Source: Archilochus colubris
Lineage: Eukaryota > Chordata > Aves > Apodiformes > Trochilidae
Assembly: GCA_023079485.1 (NCBI GenBank)
Contig: CM041115.1
Span: forward strand, 44,634,305 to 44,698,304
Direction: 5' to 3'
Length of the DNA: 64,000 nt
Of this stretch, positions 41,201 to 56,200 are shown one piece after another. Below the pieces are notes generated by a model. It saw nothing but the letters and a program-made list of their open reading frames with translations, was not told the DNA's origin and did no database searches. The translations under genes and the position numbers were made by a program. Within the stretch, counting starts at the first letter, position 1. Every line of letters starts with the position of its first letter.

Positions 41201-44200
41201 TGGTCCAGTCCCATACACAGATATGACTGCACAAAGTGAGCGCAGCTGTGTTTGCCCCACAGCAGTAATACCCACTGTCAGGAGCCAAACACGCTGTTCA
41301 GTGCTCTTATCCTTGCAAAATGCTAGCAAAGAAGTGAAGAGGAAGGAGGTGGCAAGGAAGCACCAGCAGGATCCTCAGAAGACCACCATCCTCTCTCCCA
41401 GCAGCCTACTGCATCTGTGGTGCCAGCTCCATAACAGCCTCTTTCCATAGTATGGGCAGGAAAGCATTTCCACCTTCTCCACTGGACACAAAACAGCCCA
41501 GCACTGACTGTACCAGAAGAAAGGAGAATGAATAAGACACGGATCCAAGCTCAGATGAAGTCAGAGTATCAGTAATGTTGTCTGGATGAGGATTAATGGG
41601 CTGTGACACCAACAGTCCCTTAGCTGCGAGATCAAAGGACTTCTAACTTTTAAATACACAGGATAGGGCGTTCATCATCAGCTATGCACTACTTCTGTGA
41701 CACCTCCCTCTTCTGCTGTGTTTTGCTGAAGATTTCTGACCTGATGTGTTGGATACAAATGGCTACAAATGCATTTAGTGATAGCTAAAAATATAGCACA
41801 GGCTCTTACAGCAATTTGAGCAATGAAAAACAAGTTATTTGCTTCACTGCTTAACACAGTTTCTTAGGGTAAAAAGATGCCTGCAGCCACTGTGTCTGCC
41901 TGTCACCCTTCTCTTCCCTCACCTTCCCAACAGCTTTTGATTTTGTTAACTAGTTTCAAAGTTAACAGCAATTATTTCTACAGCTGTTGTGTGTTTTCAC
42001 TTGCAATGTCACAGAATCATAGCATGGTTTGGGCTGGAAGGAGCTGTAGAGCTTTCAAAACTCATGTAGTCCAAACCTCCTCCCCCTGGGCAGGGACATC
42101 TTTCACTAGACCAGGCTGCAAGAGAGACCCATCCAACCTGCCCCTGAACACCTCCAGTGAGGGGGCATCCACAGCTTCTCTGGGTGTCCATCCCATCTGG
42201 TTCACTTTAACTCAGATGTCCTGCCTCTCACTCAGGACTAGAGGAAAGCTAAAGGTATTCTGGAGGAAGAAACAAGCTGGAAGTAGGGCAGTGGACAGGG
42301 TTATAGGGACAGGAGACCAAGTTTCTGGAAATTCAAGTGGTTTTCAAGTCAGGCAATCTATATGAAAAGCAGAGTATACACAATTTGAGTTTTGCGTGGT
42401 TTTCAAATATAAACCTGTGCTCACATTGCAAAAAGTGTTTTCTTCTAAATACAAAACTGTTCAGAAATAAAGCCCATTAGACACAATTTGTGAAAAATTA
42501 CAAGTTTCTTGCATGGACTTCTCTGACTTCACATGATGGACAGGATGGGTTTTGCTCCCCAGACTGTGGAGATAAAAATAGCTTATCTGTGTTCCAGAGA
42601 CTCCCTAGGATGTACAGGAAGCTGGGGCCACCTGCCCTGTTTGACACCTCTTCTGTGTCATCCTGAGCTTCCTTGAGGTGTTTGCCAGACACTCATCAGG
42701 AGGCTGGGAATAGCATCTTCCAAAAGGCAAGTTACTGCCCTTGCCTGTTTTACTTTTTCTGACTAATGCTTTCCCAGTTTGTGTGCCCTCCTGAGGACCA
42801 GCTACTGTAGCAGGGTAGGACATGATGGGGCAGTAAATCTGAGAAGAGTGAGGGAAGATGGCAGGGTTACCCAAAGATAACCAAACCATGTGCCTCGGCG
42901 AGGTCTGTGTACAGGAGAGGTCTGAGTAAAGATGTCAGCACTGGGCACGAAGCAGGGCAGGCATGTGATAAGGCTGTGCAGGGGCAAATTCATATCACTG
43001 ACCTTCATTTGCATCTCCAACTGCAAAGTCCTGAGGAATACGAGGTCTTCTTAATAAACCTTTCGGTGAGGAGCAGGAATAGGAGCGTGATCGAATCCCA
43101 GACACTGTGCAATCCTACAAAAAATTGCAGCAAAGTAAACTTCTGCTATTTTAAAATGCACCAGCAACAGAAACAAGCAAGATCAGCAACAGAATTTCTG
43201 AAAGAAAAATGACTGACCACACACATATGTTTTCTTGTTTTCATTAAAGCTTTAAGCTGAAGTACAGTTAACTTCACTTGAATTCTTAGGAAGTCTGTCA
43301 TGCTTTCACCATGATAAATTTTTATATCCTACAGGACATAGTCTGTGGGTGCATGTTAGCTTATGTTTTTCTCCAGTTTGATGGCAAGCAACAGTGTTAT
43401 TGGCCATTCTATCTGATGACCAAGCTATCTTCCTTTACCAAGGGAGCAATTAATCATACTACTTTAATACCTCAGGAACATTTAATGCAGTCTAATGCCC
43501 TGACTTGGTAGTGCACTGATGTCAGAATTTCCATAGAAAGGTGTTAACCTTCTTCCCTTTTCTTACTGCAGTTTTTTTTCTTGGGTGGGAACCTAGCAAC
43601 CCCCAAATATGTCAGTGACAGTGCTTGAGAAGAATGATTTTTGAGACACCATTTAAATGTCAACAGAACTTAGTCCTAAACTGCTTACCTTGTTGTTTTT
43701 AAAAGCAGCCCTAACAATTTATTGCTTGTTCTGGATTCTTTGTCCCTTCATGTAATCATTTGCTGAAGGTCAGATAAAGCCACACAGTGGCAAAAGGTCT
43801 GTCTAATAAAAAAAATTAAAAATGCCTAAGAACAAAAAATAGCTACGTATGTGTCTGAAGATCTTAAACATGGTACCATGGTCTAGTGAAAATTAATGTA
43901 GTCAGGATACTTTTGAAAACCGTAATAAAGAGGAGACATCTGCACTGGTGGTCACAACTGGTCAATGCACAAAACCTAACTGAATTTCCCTGACTCTAGG
44001 AATTGTTTTAAAATAGGCAGCAGGATGATTTTATACTTTACAGGGTTGTAAACCTTTAGTGTAACTACAGCTGGTTAAACACTTCCTCACTATATTTTGG
44101 CTAGAAAATGTTTATTCACTGAATCTGAGATATTTTCTTTGAAATGCTTCTGATAAATGATGCTTTTTCAAAGCTGAAGCAAATCTCCAATGGACCATTC

Positions 44201-47200
44201 CCACGTCTGCTGTTGAGACCAGCCACAGCAAGAGAGCTCTGGTTCCACAGCCCTGTGCGTGCTGCTCTCCATAGGGACTAGCAATGCCAGCTGAGATCTC
44301 ATTTTTCCCTTCAGATTCAGATGTTTCTCACATAGTTTCAGGGACATACTTGAAAGGAAAACAGTGCAAACCAAGACAGTTTCAAATACCTTGGGCTGCA
44401 GACTGGTAGAGAAGTCAAATCCATCTCTGCTAGAAGCCATGATCTCTGAAGAGCTGAAAGGAGGGTAGTGAACATGGGATCTGTCTGAAACACCTCCGCT
44501 TCTGTCTTCGACTTCAAGGTCATCAAGACTTGAACTGAAGCAGACAACAAAGTTTTTAATTACCATGAATTCTAGTAACCATCCATTGCAATCTTAATGC
44601 AGAGAGCAAAGATGTTTCTGTTTACTCTCATAAATGACAACCCAAACCACCATGATTATGGCAGTTAAATCACACTCTGAGTTCCCTTCTCAGGACTGCA
44701 ATCACCTGAGAGGTCAGGCTACTTAGTCACTATGTACAGGAAGCATCTGACTCAACCTTGTGGGTCTTCAGTAGAGGTGCTTGTATGGCCTATGACCATG
44801 CAGACTCACCACAGCCAGCCACCTCTGGAGAATGATTTTCAGATCCATGCTCAGGATGTCTATTAAAATGAGATTTTTTGTTCCAGGCACATAACTGTCT
44901 ATATAGATAGTAAGAACTAAGGCAATGAGCTCAATTTCAGAGCTAAGATATGTAGCTATACATGGATATTCTGTGCATGTGTGTATTAGAAAGATATGAT
45001 GTGGGTATTCACAGACATCTTTTCTACCTCTGTGACTTAGTGGAGGATGGAAGCAAAAATTAACAACAGAAATGAAGGAGTGTCTGAGACAGTTTATGAG
45101 ATTAATTTCAAAAGATGAAAACTTAAAAACACGGAGTACTATATGCAGAGTGAAAAATCTCTGGCTATACCTGTATTTCATAGACATACAGACTATGTGA
45201 TTGTTGAAGGTTTCTCAGCAGGAGAGTACAGTAAGTTTTCCCAGCAAGGTTTCCCAAAATGGGTCCCATTAGCTGCAAGAGGAAGTTCAGAGTCTCTTCC
45301 TCAGAGTGACTGGAAGGAATGGTTGACTGCTTACAATAACATTCCAGCCTTACAACATAAAACTTCAAACTATGTGTGGAATTTCTAAATAGCCAGAGTT
45401 CCCACCAGGAATAACAGCACAACAATTCCTTCACATACCACAACTCACTTTGTGGAAGGTTAAATCTACTGGTACTGTACAAAACTGCTTCCTTATTACA
45501 TTTCCAGAGACCATCTTTAGCAGTGTTTCCTAGTAATAGCTCATGAGACTTTTCAGAAATCAGAACTGCATTATCAGATACCGTCACATTTTAAAATTGG
45601 AAAAGCAATATGTGTCAATGTCAACAGACAAGCATACACATCTTACTGGAGGAACTTACCTGGGGACATTTTCTGACATAAAAAGCTCTAAGTACACTTC
45701 AAAGGAGATGCTGCTGGAATTACATACTGCTAGTCTAATTTTATGTGTAATATTTGGATCACTTACAGTTGCCATATTAGGTCAATCACTTATCTCTAAA
45801 AATTCACATAAGCTCTTAAAGATTAAATGCAGATACTGGACCTAGGTCTTTAAAAAGGTAGGAATATCTAAAAATATATAGGAGGAAAATGTCTGTGACA
45901 GAGGTGCAAATTATTTAAGACATATTATTTAGAGTAATCTATGTGATATCCCCATAGCTAGCAAAATTAGAAGGTTTGGGAAAGTACAACTCTTAGTCTG
46001 ACATGTGATGCCTCATCTGTGTTAAGATAAAATTCCTCCCAGGTGGACTTCACAGTTGCATAGAAACTCAAAATTAAAGTAGAAAAAATGCTATTGCCCA
46101 CTTCAGTCAGCAACAGACACTACTGCTTCATAATTGCTTTCACAAACTAGGCCCTACCTCTAAATAGTTCACTCTTGAAAGGTGGGAGACAGATTCTAAT
46201 TTCTTCTTGTACAAGAAGGAATTGATCTTGTCTCTCTTTAATCCAAAAAAGCAATAAAACCTTTTTATCATGGAAGTCTACTAATGGTTAAAACAAAAAA
46301 ATTACAGTTTTGTCTTCAAAGGTCTCCACATTCCTGAAGCCAACCAGTTCCCAGCACAATCTAAAGTGATCTAGAGGAGGATTCTCAGACAAATGGTTCT
46401 GCTGGCAGCAGAACTTGTGTACCAGCAAAAGAGTAAAAAAATGTCAAAACCTATCAGAAATACAAGCTGTATTCTGCACTATGTCTTTTGAGGAAAAAAG
46501 AAAAATAAGAAACCGAAATAAGCTGGTCCCACAGGCCAGTGCAAGAAATTAAAAGAGAGTTCAACAGATTTTGCACTGTTTTCTTAATGGAAAATATAAC
46601 TGAGGAAAACTAAGGTGATAATCAGATTTATGATAAAAATGGCACAATGGAAACTTTTACAGTGAACAGCTGATTCTTCTTAAAAATATGCAAGAAAATT
46701 GGTACACAGGCATGGATTTGAATAAAAAATTACTTTTCTTAGAGGATGCCTTTTATTTTTTAACTATGTCTTCATATCTATTTTATGAGAGCAAATCATT
46801 AGGACAAAAGAAATATCAGTGACTGAAAACACTGATTTTATATCAGCAATATTTATTACACCAGATTTGGCTTCACCTTTTGAAATAAAAGTTTAGCATA
46901 AATAATTCTCATTCTGCCCATACAATCAAGTCAATTCCATACCTTCTTCTTTTCATGTCAGCATAAAGTTGGCTCCGATCCTTAATAAATCCATGGATCT
47001 TGAATGGAAGATACGAATCTGCTCCATATGGATCTGAAGGTGAAACAGTACTTCTTAAGCCTGCAGTTTCTCCACTTTTCACTGGCATTTGATTTCCTTC
47101 ATTGGGAACATATATATACTGGTCATTTTCCTCAAGGGAGGGAGATGAAGAGCTCTTAGCCATCAGGACTGAGTTAGTGGAATTCAAACATATTTCACTG

Positions 47201-50200
47201 ATGACACCATCTTCATGAACATTGCTGGTCTTCAAATCTCCAGCCTGCTAAGTAAAAATGAATGTTGGTAAAAGGCAGTAACAACATGCATTGTCAGGGA
47301 ATAGGGATCAGATTAGTTTGCCATTGTATTTATGGTTATATTTTGCCTTTTCCCCCACATTTTTACAGCAGAAGAATGGAAGGCAAGATAAATGGCTACA
47401 AGATTCTAGACCTTGCATTACTTTTGTCCATAATTAAAATATCAATTAATTGGTATTTCCGAGTCTAATTGATTTTTCACCCATAATTTTTTGTGTGTTT
47501 TCTTAACTGTATCAGTTCATATATATACAGATTTTATTAAAACATGTTCTTCTGTCAAAGAAAAAGATATGCACAATACATTAGTATAGTGTTGGAGACA
47601 TACAGATGAGAATTATTGTACAATTTAATTGGGAAGAATCAGCCTACATATCATGCACTCTTAATTTTCCATCAGCAATTTTCTAAGCTTTGAGATCAAT
47701 ACACATGAGCTGGAACAGAGGTTCTGCTGTGGAGGAAAGAAAAGGAATCTTTGTTTTTGACATCAAGCAATTACACAGACGAAGCACTCCTCTTTCACGA
47801 AGACTATATAAATAGAGTTAGGATTTATGTTTTCTCAATTACAGAGATTAGGATTTAGACTCTGGCAACAATTCTTTATGCAACTGAGGTTGAATTCTCC
47901 TGTTGACTCTGCAGAAGATACTAAAATACAGCTTATTGTCAGTATTTTGGTTAGATGCTAATGTCATCTGTTTATCATAGAATCACAGAATGCCAGGTTG
48001 GAAGGCACCTCAAGGATCATCTGGTCCAACCTTTCATGGTAGGAATACGGTTTAGATAAGATGCCCCAGCAGCTTGTCAAGCTAAGTCTTAAAAGTGTCC
48101 ACTCTTGGGAATGCATCACCTCCCTGGGGAGAATATTTCAACAACCAACTGTTCTCATATTGAAAAATTTTATTCTGGTGTCCAATTGGGATTTCCCCAG
48201 AATAACTTCCACTCATTACCCCCCATCTTTTCCCTGTGATTCCTTGTAAAAAGAGTTTCCATCTCTTCTTCATCTGTAAGTAGTGGAACATTGCAACAAG
48301 GTCACCTCTAAGCCTTTTTTTCTCCAGGCTGAACAAACCCAGTCCTTTCAGCCTTTCCTCGTATGTCAGGCTGTCAAGTCTCCTGAGCATCTTTGTGGCC
48401 CTTCTCTGTTTGCTCTCCAGGCTGTCCACATCTGGTTTTTGTATAGTAGGGACAAGAACTGAATACAGTATTCCAAGTGTGACCTGACAAGCACTGAGTA
48501 GAGTGGGTTGATAATTTCTTTCTCTTTGCTGGTGATGCCCTTACTGATACAACCCAGCATCCTGTTGGCTTTCTTTGCTGCTGCAGCACATCATTTACTC
48601 ATATTGAGCTTGCCGGCCACCAAGACCTCCAGACACCTCTCCATCCAGGTGGATCCCAGTCTCTTCTGCACTCTTGTGTTGTGTTTTCCAAGGTGCATGA
48701 CCTTACACTTGCCCACACTAAACTTCATAAGGTTCTTATTAGCCCATTTTGCAGCCTGTCCAGTATTCCAGGAGGGTGGCTCACCCTTCCGGAGTGTCTA
48801 CTTCCCTACACAAATCAGTGCCATCTGCAAAATTCATCAAGGTACACTTGTCCCCAACATCCAAGTAATTTACAAAGCTACTAAGCAATGTTGGGTCTAA
48901 TACTGATCCCTGGGAGACCCCACTTGTGACTAGTCTGAAAAGGCCAGTCTGAAAAGGCACTATTTAACACCACACTACAAGTGTGGCCTGTCAACCAGTT
49001 CCCCCACCACCACACCAGACCACTTGCCTAGACCACAATGCAGCAGTTTCTGTAGGAGGGAGGCTATGGGGGGACCATATCTGAAGCCTTGGATAGATTA
49101 CCTAAAGCCAGGTAGATTATGTCCACCACTTGCCCTGTATCAACTCAGCAAGTTACTTTGTCATATAAGGCAATCAGGCTTGTCACAAGTGATTTGCCCC
49201 TGGTGAGTCTGTGCAGGCTTTCCCCAGTCACATGCTTCATTTGACTTGTGACAGTCTCCAGGAGGATTAATTTCATAACTTTCCCAGGGATTGAAGTTAG
49301 ACTGATGGGCAAATAATTACCTGGGCCCGCCTTCGAACCCTTCTTGTTAGATGCGAGATGGCACTATTCTTCCAGTCATCTGTGACTTCCCCCAATCTCC
49401 ATGACTTCTCAAAGATTATGGAGAGTAGCCTTACAGTGACATCAGTCAATTCTCTCAACACCTTTAGGTGGATGGAATCTTGGTCCATTGGTCAAGCTCA
49501 CATAATAATTTGCATACCAACTCTTCTTTACTGATGGTGGGTCTGTGTTTGTATCAGCCTGGATTTGTGATACTGTGGCCTGGGGCCCAACACAGTTTGG
49601 TGTTGTGAGGGTGCATTCAATTCCACTGTCCATGTGCTGACAAAGATGTTAAACAGCACTGGTCCAAGTACCAACCCTTGAGGAACACCACTCATCACAC
49701 ATCTCTAGTTGGAAACTGAGCATTGATCTCCTTTGAGTGCAGCCATTCAGCCAGTTCTGTATTCAATGACTGGTCCATCCATCAAATCCCTACTGTTCAA
49801 ATTTAGAGACCAGAATGTCATGGTTCAGATAGTCTGTTTCTCTGACTTTGTTCACCAAGGCTGTGGCCCCATCATAAAAGGCCACAAAATTAGTCAGTCA
49901 GGACTAGCCCTTAGTGAAGATGGGCACTGTCACCAATCACCCCTTTGTTATCCTCATGCCTTAGCTGAGCCTTCAGGCTTCTGTAACATAGAGATTGTGA
50001 TCTGAGTCCTTGACAGTGAAGACTCAGGCAAAGTAGACACTGAGTACCTTGGTCTTCTCTACATCTTGGATGACTAGCTCTCCCGCTTCATTCTGGAGTG
50101 GGTCAAAATTTTCCTTAATCTACCTCTTATCATTGACATATCCACAGAAACTTTTCTTGCTGCCCTTAATCTCCCTTGCCAGATCCAGTTCTCTCTGTGC

Positions 50201-53200
50201 TGTTTCTTTCCCAACCTGATCTCTTGCTTCTCTGACTACTTCTCTGTGATTCTCCCAGGGTATCTGTGTCCTTGCTTCCATCCTCTCTAAACTTTGCATT
50301 TACACCAAAGTGTGTCCAGGAGTGCCATAGTGACATGCTGACCCCCTGGCATTCCTGCCTGCATTGCTTTTCAGTGGGACGCAGTGGTCCTGGGTATGCA
50401 GGAGGTGTTCCTTCAATACAGACCAGCCTTCCTGGGCTCCTTTCCCATCCAAGGCTTCTTTCAATTCTACCCTACCAATCAGATCTTTGAAAAGACTAAA
50501 ATCTGCCTTTTTAAAGTCAGTTGCTGTCAGCTTACTCAGCACTTTTTTCACTGCCCTAAGGATCTTGAATTTTACAGTGGCATGGTCGCTGCAGTCAAGT
50601 CTCCCATTGAGTTCAGTTCTACACCGCTCACTATCCCATCTCTGTTGGTGAGAACAAAGTCCAGCAAAGCACTTTTTCTGGTTGATTCCTCTATCATTTG
50701 GAGGAGGAAGTTGTCAACAATGCACTCAATAAACTTCCTGGAATGCTGGTGCTGTGCTGTGTTGTCCCTCCAGTAGATGACAGGTAGATTAAAGTCCCCC
50801 ATGAGGACCATGGCTTGTGAGTGTGAAGCAGCTTCTACTGTCTCAAGAGGGCCTCATCCACTTGGTCAGCCTGGCTGGGTGGCCTGTAGCAGGCCATGAT
50901 ATGAAATGGTTTTGTATTTCTAGGATAGTGTACTTGAAAGATTCAGACACTGAATAATACTGAAAAGTCACAAAGCCACTGAAAACAACCTCCAAAAAGC
51001 ACCTGCATAAAAATAGGAAGAAAGGAAGGATTGCTAGCATCTCCAAAGTCCTGGTCTTTCAGATTGCTGACTTTCTTCCCTCCCACTTCATTTGAGATGT
51101 GTTTTCATCCCCATTGTAATAAGTCTTCTAGTAAAAGATGGAACTGCTGGAATTTTTTCAGGAGCCCCTATCTTCATTCAAAGATACTGTGCAAGTCAGC
51201 AAGTACTATTGCATTGTGCATAGATAGAAGAAGGTGACATGCTTCTCCTACAACTTGAACAGCTGTTCCTCCCTTCAAAGTTATTCCAGCCTGGCCAGTT
51301 TCCCCTCGATACCAGAGGGACCTTCTCCAGTAGCTGCTCCACCTCCTCCTGTGTGGCACTTAAAGGAGTTTAGCAACAATCAGCAATTTAACAAAGCTGA
51401 ATGTGGCTATATATTGAGCACAGGGTAGGATTCCAAGCCAAAGTATCCTCGGCAATATGTTCAGGTAGACAGTCAGAATCTGTAATTGGGTGGCACTTTT
51501 GCAGGTCTGTCTTAGCAACTTGCATAAGGGTTTCCAGATTGCATGTATAGCTCTCTGCCAGTTGCTCTCTCCTAGGTCATCACTTCATCCCTCTTAGTGC
51601 ATTAGGTGCATTTCTGGTCTCTGACTGAAACTTCTATTTCAGCCATCATAAACAACTGAATCTGCAGTGAATGCAGCAGCAGAAGTGTTCCAGGGAACAC
51701 TTTTTCTAACATTATGATCTGATTGTTTCTTACTCCTGTATTCCAAATTTCACCCCAGGGAGAGCCCACAGCATGTTACAAATAAAAAAATCACTTCCAT
51801 CTATCATATAATTCCTATCATCAACTGAATCTGTTGAACAGGGACTTCATAAATGGGTTACAAAACACAGCTGAGAAGCCTAAGAGTAATACTGAAGAGT
51901 AATACTGTTTGTGTTTCAGAGTTTACTAATGCTACTGCTGACAGATTCAGAAGACTTTACAATGACACAAATAAGTTACTTTAACAGAAGATGATGAAAA
52001 AATTGCCAGAAGTTCAAACATATGCTTACTTGGTCTACTACCATACAGTTTGCATATACTTCATCACTTTCACTCAGCATGGCAGAAAGCTTGGGTGCAG
52101 CAAATAAAGTAGGTGGAGCCTTGAGTTTCCTGAGAATATCAAGGGTAGAGTGTCTCTGTTCTGCAAAAAAGAAATTATGGAACATATAAAATTAAATCTC
52201 AAACCATTTTCTCCTCACGTATATATTATACAACAAAAATGGTAAAACATTAAGATTTAAACATTACAATTTTAGTAGTATTTGTCTGGCCTAAAAGTTG
52301 GTATATGTTCTAGGAAGTCTATAGCTGACAAAATTCTACAACATACCACAGAGTAATTCATATAACTTAAAAAGAAATGTTCCTCTATACCCTCAATTTT
52401 CCACCTAAGCTAGAACTCTACTGTAGAACTCTACTGTATCTGTGGTTGCAGAAGTACACAGAACAAGATTTATGTGCTGGGATGAAATATGCATGATCCT
52501 GGTTTACACATGAAATACCTGACATCTGATACATTATATGAATGCAATACTGTTCAACTGCTGTGAAATAATGATTCTTCTACCCACTGGAAGCAGCATA
52601 AATATAAATCTTAAACCAATAAAGCAGATTACTGTTCATAAAGCAGATTACTGTTCTTAAAACAGAAAACAGAAACAAAATTGTACAAGAGATATAAACA
52701 AAACACCACGGATAGTGCCCTTACAGGGAGATAGCAACCAATCAAGATTTGACCCATGAACAAGACGTTTGGGATGAAGACTAATTTTAGTAATGAAATG
52801 AGAAATTACTCCTGGTTTCACCAGAAGTCATTAAGAGAAATTCAGAGTTCAGTTTTCAATAGTGTATCCATGACTGCAGTATTAGAAAAAGCTGCATGGG
52901 CTATTTATGGCTTTGAGCAGAAGAAAAGCTCACCAAGTGCTACAGTGCTAGTCTGTTCTGCAGGCCCAGTTCTCTTAAAGCTGTACATAAGTATGAAAAG
53001 CATGCTCCAATCCAGAATCTGGGGGTAGACAAGGCCTCATATTATCTTGTTCTAAATTCTGCAAAAACAGCCTACATAAACATAATCACAATTGTAAGGC
53101 GATTTTCCTTATTTATGGTGCTTTAAGTTAGGCATTGCCATTGGAACTAAACTGAGATAGACTAGCATAACAACATGACACAGCAAAGTATGATACCCAG

Positions 53201-56200
53201 CAAAATATCCGAAATCAATCCCAATAAGCTTAATTCTAGTTTGTCTGTTATTAAAAACTATGCAAAAAAAAAAAAAATCCTTCTTAGTCTGCGTCAGAAA
53301 CTTATTTTCTGCACAGGTGGAAAAAAAAGATACCACAAATATTTTTTCTCACACTATACTCCTAAAGCAATTATAACTGCTTTCAGAAGATCACAGACTC
53401 AGACAGCAAGGTCTGGGTCAGAAGAGAACTTTCAAGATCACTTCGTCCAACCCATCTGCTATGGGCTGGAATATCTTTCTCTAGATCAGGTTGCTCAAAG
53501 CTCCATCAAAGACGCCCATGGCCATCAGAGTGCAAGAAAAGTTATAACGAAGAAATGGCACTGGAATACAAACTATACTAGCCAAGGTCTGAGGCTTTGG
53601 TTCCTTTGAGAAAAAATAGTAGAAAATCCCAGACCAGTATCAAAACTTCAGTGCTACCCCTCAGATTTTATTGAAGATGCTATCTTATAAAATCCAATAA
53701 CAATAAGCTCTATACTTAGAGAAAACTGGAAATTCCCATTTAGAAATGGCACACTATGAATTATTTGGTTTCTAGTCCTACCAGGCCTTGCAGGATCTCA
53801 TATCATTAAAACATCCTTACACTTCTCAATTTGCTTCTTCCTCCTGAAAGAAGTTTAACATGATTTTAGCAACTGCCATCTAGAGAACTATTAAAGTTAC
53901 AAACCACTTTCTCATGTCTGCCATGATCCCAAAGCCTTTTTCTATAAATAGTATAAAAGCATTGTTTTCTAAAGCAGTGCATTAGACTTTGGCAGCTAAA
54001 ATCATATGGAAATATGATTTGGCAAAACTGGCAGTACTTTCTTGTGGCAACTAAAACTTTCCAAGACTTGGTCTTGGACCAGGTCTTAAGCCAACAACCA
54101 GGAAGGGAAAAAATGTCAGGCTCTCTGTTGCTTCCTCTATGCTTATTACCTTCCCCAGCACACACTCCCTCTCACGTATAAACCCACTGGGCACAACTGG
54201 CAAGGCAGTCATTCAGCTCCAGTGCTGTGCTGCAAAGGTTCAACACATAGCCTGAAAACCAGGCCAGGCATTAAGGCTTTACAAATCATGGGGTAAACCC
54301 AAGCCTATGGAGACAGGAGACTTCAGCAACAATCCCCTCTGCTGGGGTCCCTACAGACAGCTAATGGGCTGTCCAAAGAATTACATGTCTCCAGTAAGAA
54401 ACAAATAGATCCTTTTATTACTTCACATCTTTATTTACATCATTTTAGCTTTCTGTAACAGAGTAAAAACCTAAGTAACAATTCATGAGGAGAGCTGCAG
54501 CAAATACAAGAAGGTATATCAGAATATATTATCTGCAGCACTTGTCGCAGGTAAATCCTTATTGATTATCACTGCTGAATTTCATACTCTTTTCTGGCAT
54601 ATGCTTTAGTCAGTCTGTTGTTAAAGGTAAAATGTCTAAATAAATATATTTCAAATGATCAGACAAAAGCAGAAGGTTATTTTGGTCTTCCTCTTACAAT
54701 AAGACCCCACTGTAACCACCTTGCTCACAGTCCAGCCCCCAATTCAAACATGCATGAAAGCATGACTACATCAAACTAATTTTCTAACAAGAAAAATATT
54801 TAAAGACTTTGCTGAATGCAGGGGAGAGCATTATTAATTACACATTGACAGTGCTAGTAACTTATTTCCACCAGACAGGCCTGCACAGTTTAAAAAGTGA
54901 CAAAACTCTTGCAAACATCCACATCACACGCTGCATTCCTACAGCCTCATTAATTGCCTCCAGCCTGCCTTGCTAGCTTCAAGTCATCTCAGTCTCAGGG
55001 AGACCACCAGCAGCCCTTCCTCAAGCTTAACACAGCAGCAGGTTGGATATGTGAGCCATGGCTCACTGCACTAGGTACCAGCAGTAATATGCAGCAAGGC
55101 CACCCTTGCCTGAAAGATAAGGAATATAAACAACATGCATTTGCAACATCATGTAAGTGCACATGCAAAATGCAAGGTAAAAATTACATGAATACAACAC
55201 TTAAACAAACCACCAGGCACAGCTCACCAATCTGATCCTTCTGCCAGAGATGAACACTCTTTATTGTGCCAACACAGTTTATTATACAGAACAAAATAAA
55301 GGCATGTGTCCTTTAGCAGTGCCTGCAGCTCTCTGCCATCTGCCTGGTAAAAAGTCAAGACAGACACATGCTTTATTTAAATGTGGTAATTAAATATTCC
55401 CACAGTGATGGGAAGGATATTCTCCAAACATGAATAACACCAATTAATAACTAGGAATGAGTCCTCTACATTTTCTGTTATGTTGTTGTCACACAGAAAA
55501 AACTACATTATTTACCCAGCTCAAGTGCTTATAAGAATACTTAACTTTAAAAAAAAACACAGGATCATCACAGAAATAACTCAAAACATACTTTATGTTG
55601 GTGCAATGTATAGCCTTGAATGACCAGTGTCAGAACACAGTAAGAACGTAACACTGACTGTTTTTTGACAAAAATAAAAACTTAAGATAACTCTATAAAG
55701 AGTACACAGCAAAAACAGAAGTTAAATTCATAAGCACCACCAAGTCAGAAGCCAGGAAAGAAAGTAGGAATTCCCTTTTCTACATGCAATGAATAGTTCT
55801 CAGACAGATCATCCCACTTACCCCAGCAATCTGAGCAGGAGTTAATGCGTAACTGGAAGTATTATCTGTGATGTCAGCAAAAAATGCAGACTGCTAAGTT
55901 CATGGGTCATGCAGGACTGCAGAAATACTTCTCTAAATCTAGAAGTAGCAACATAAATTTGAAGAATCAAGTCCATAGATTCATAGTGAGGGGAGGTTTC
56001 AACTAAGGTGACATGTATTTGTAGATGTGGACCATACAACCAGTTTAAATGGGAGATCTGTGCCCCTAATTCAGGTGTTCGAGTGCCACTCAACTCGAGC
56101 AACTACTCGTGCATGAGTGCAACTACTCATGACAGCAAAGTTAAGCAAGTACACAAGAATTACATTATCCAGAGGGTAAATCAAGGTAAGCTTTGAAGTG

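Noticed and set aside
48508..48900. A 130-codon plus-strand frame.
   Set aside because: It is antisense to the CR1 reverse-transcriptase region.
50384..50776. A 130-codon plus-strand frame and overlapping frames.
   Set aside because: They are antisense to the CR1 endonuclease region, not host genes.
53866..54165. A 99-codon minus-strand frame between w1 and w2.
   Set aside because: No homology, no matching splice phase, and codon content like the surrounding intron.
56008..56196. A plus-strand open frame followed by CAAG-GTAAGC, looking like an exon with a consensus donor.
   Set aside because: The translation is not protein-like, and no upstream or downstream partner exon on the plus strand could be found.
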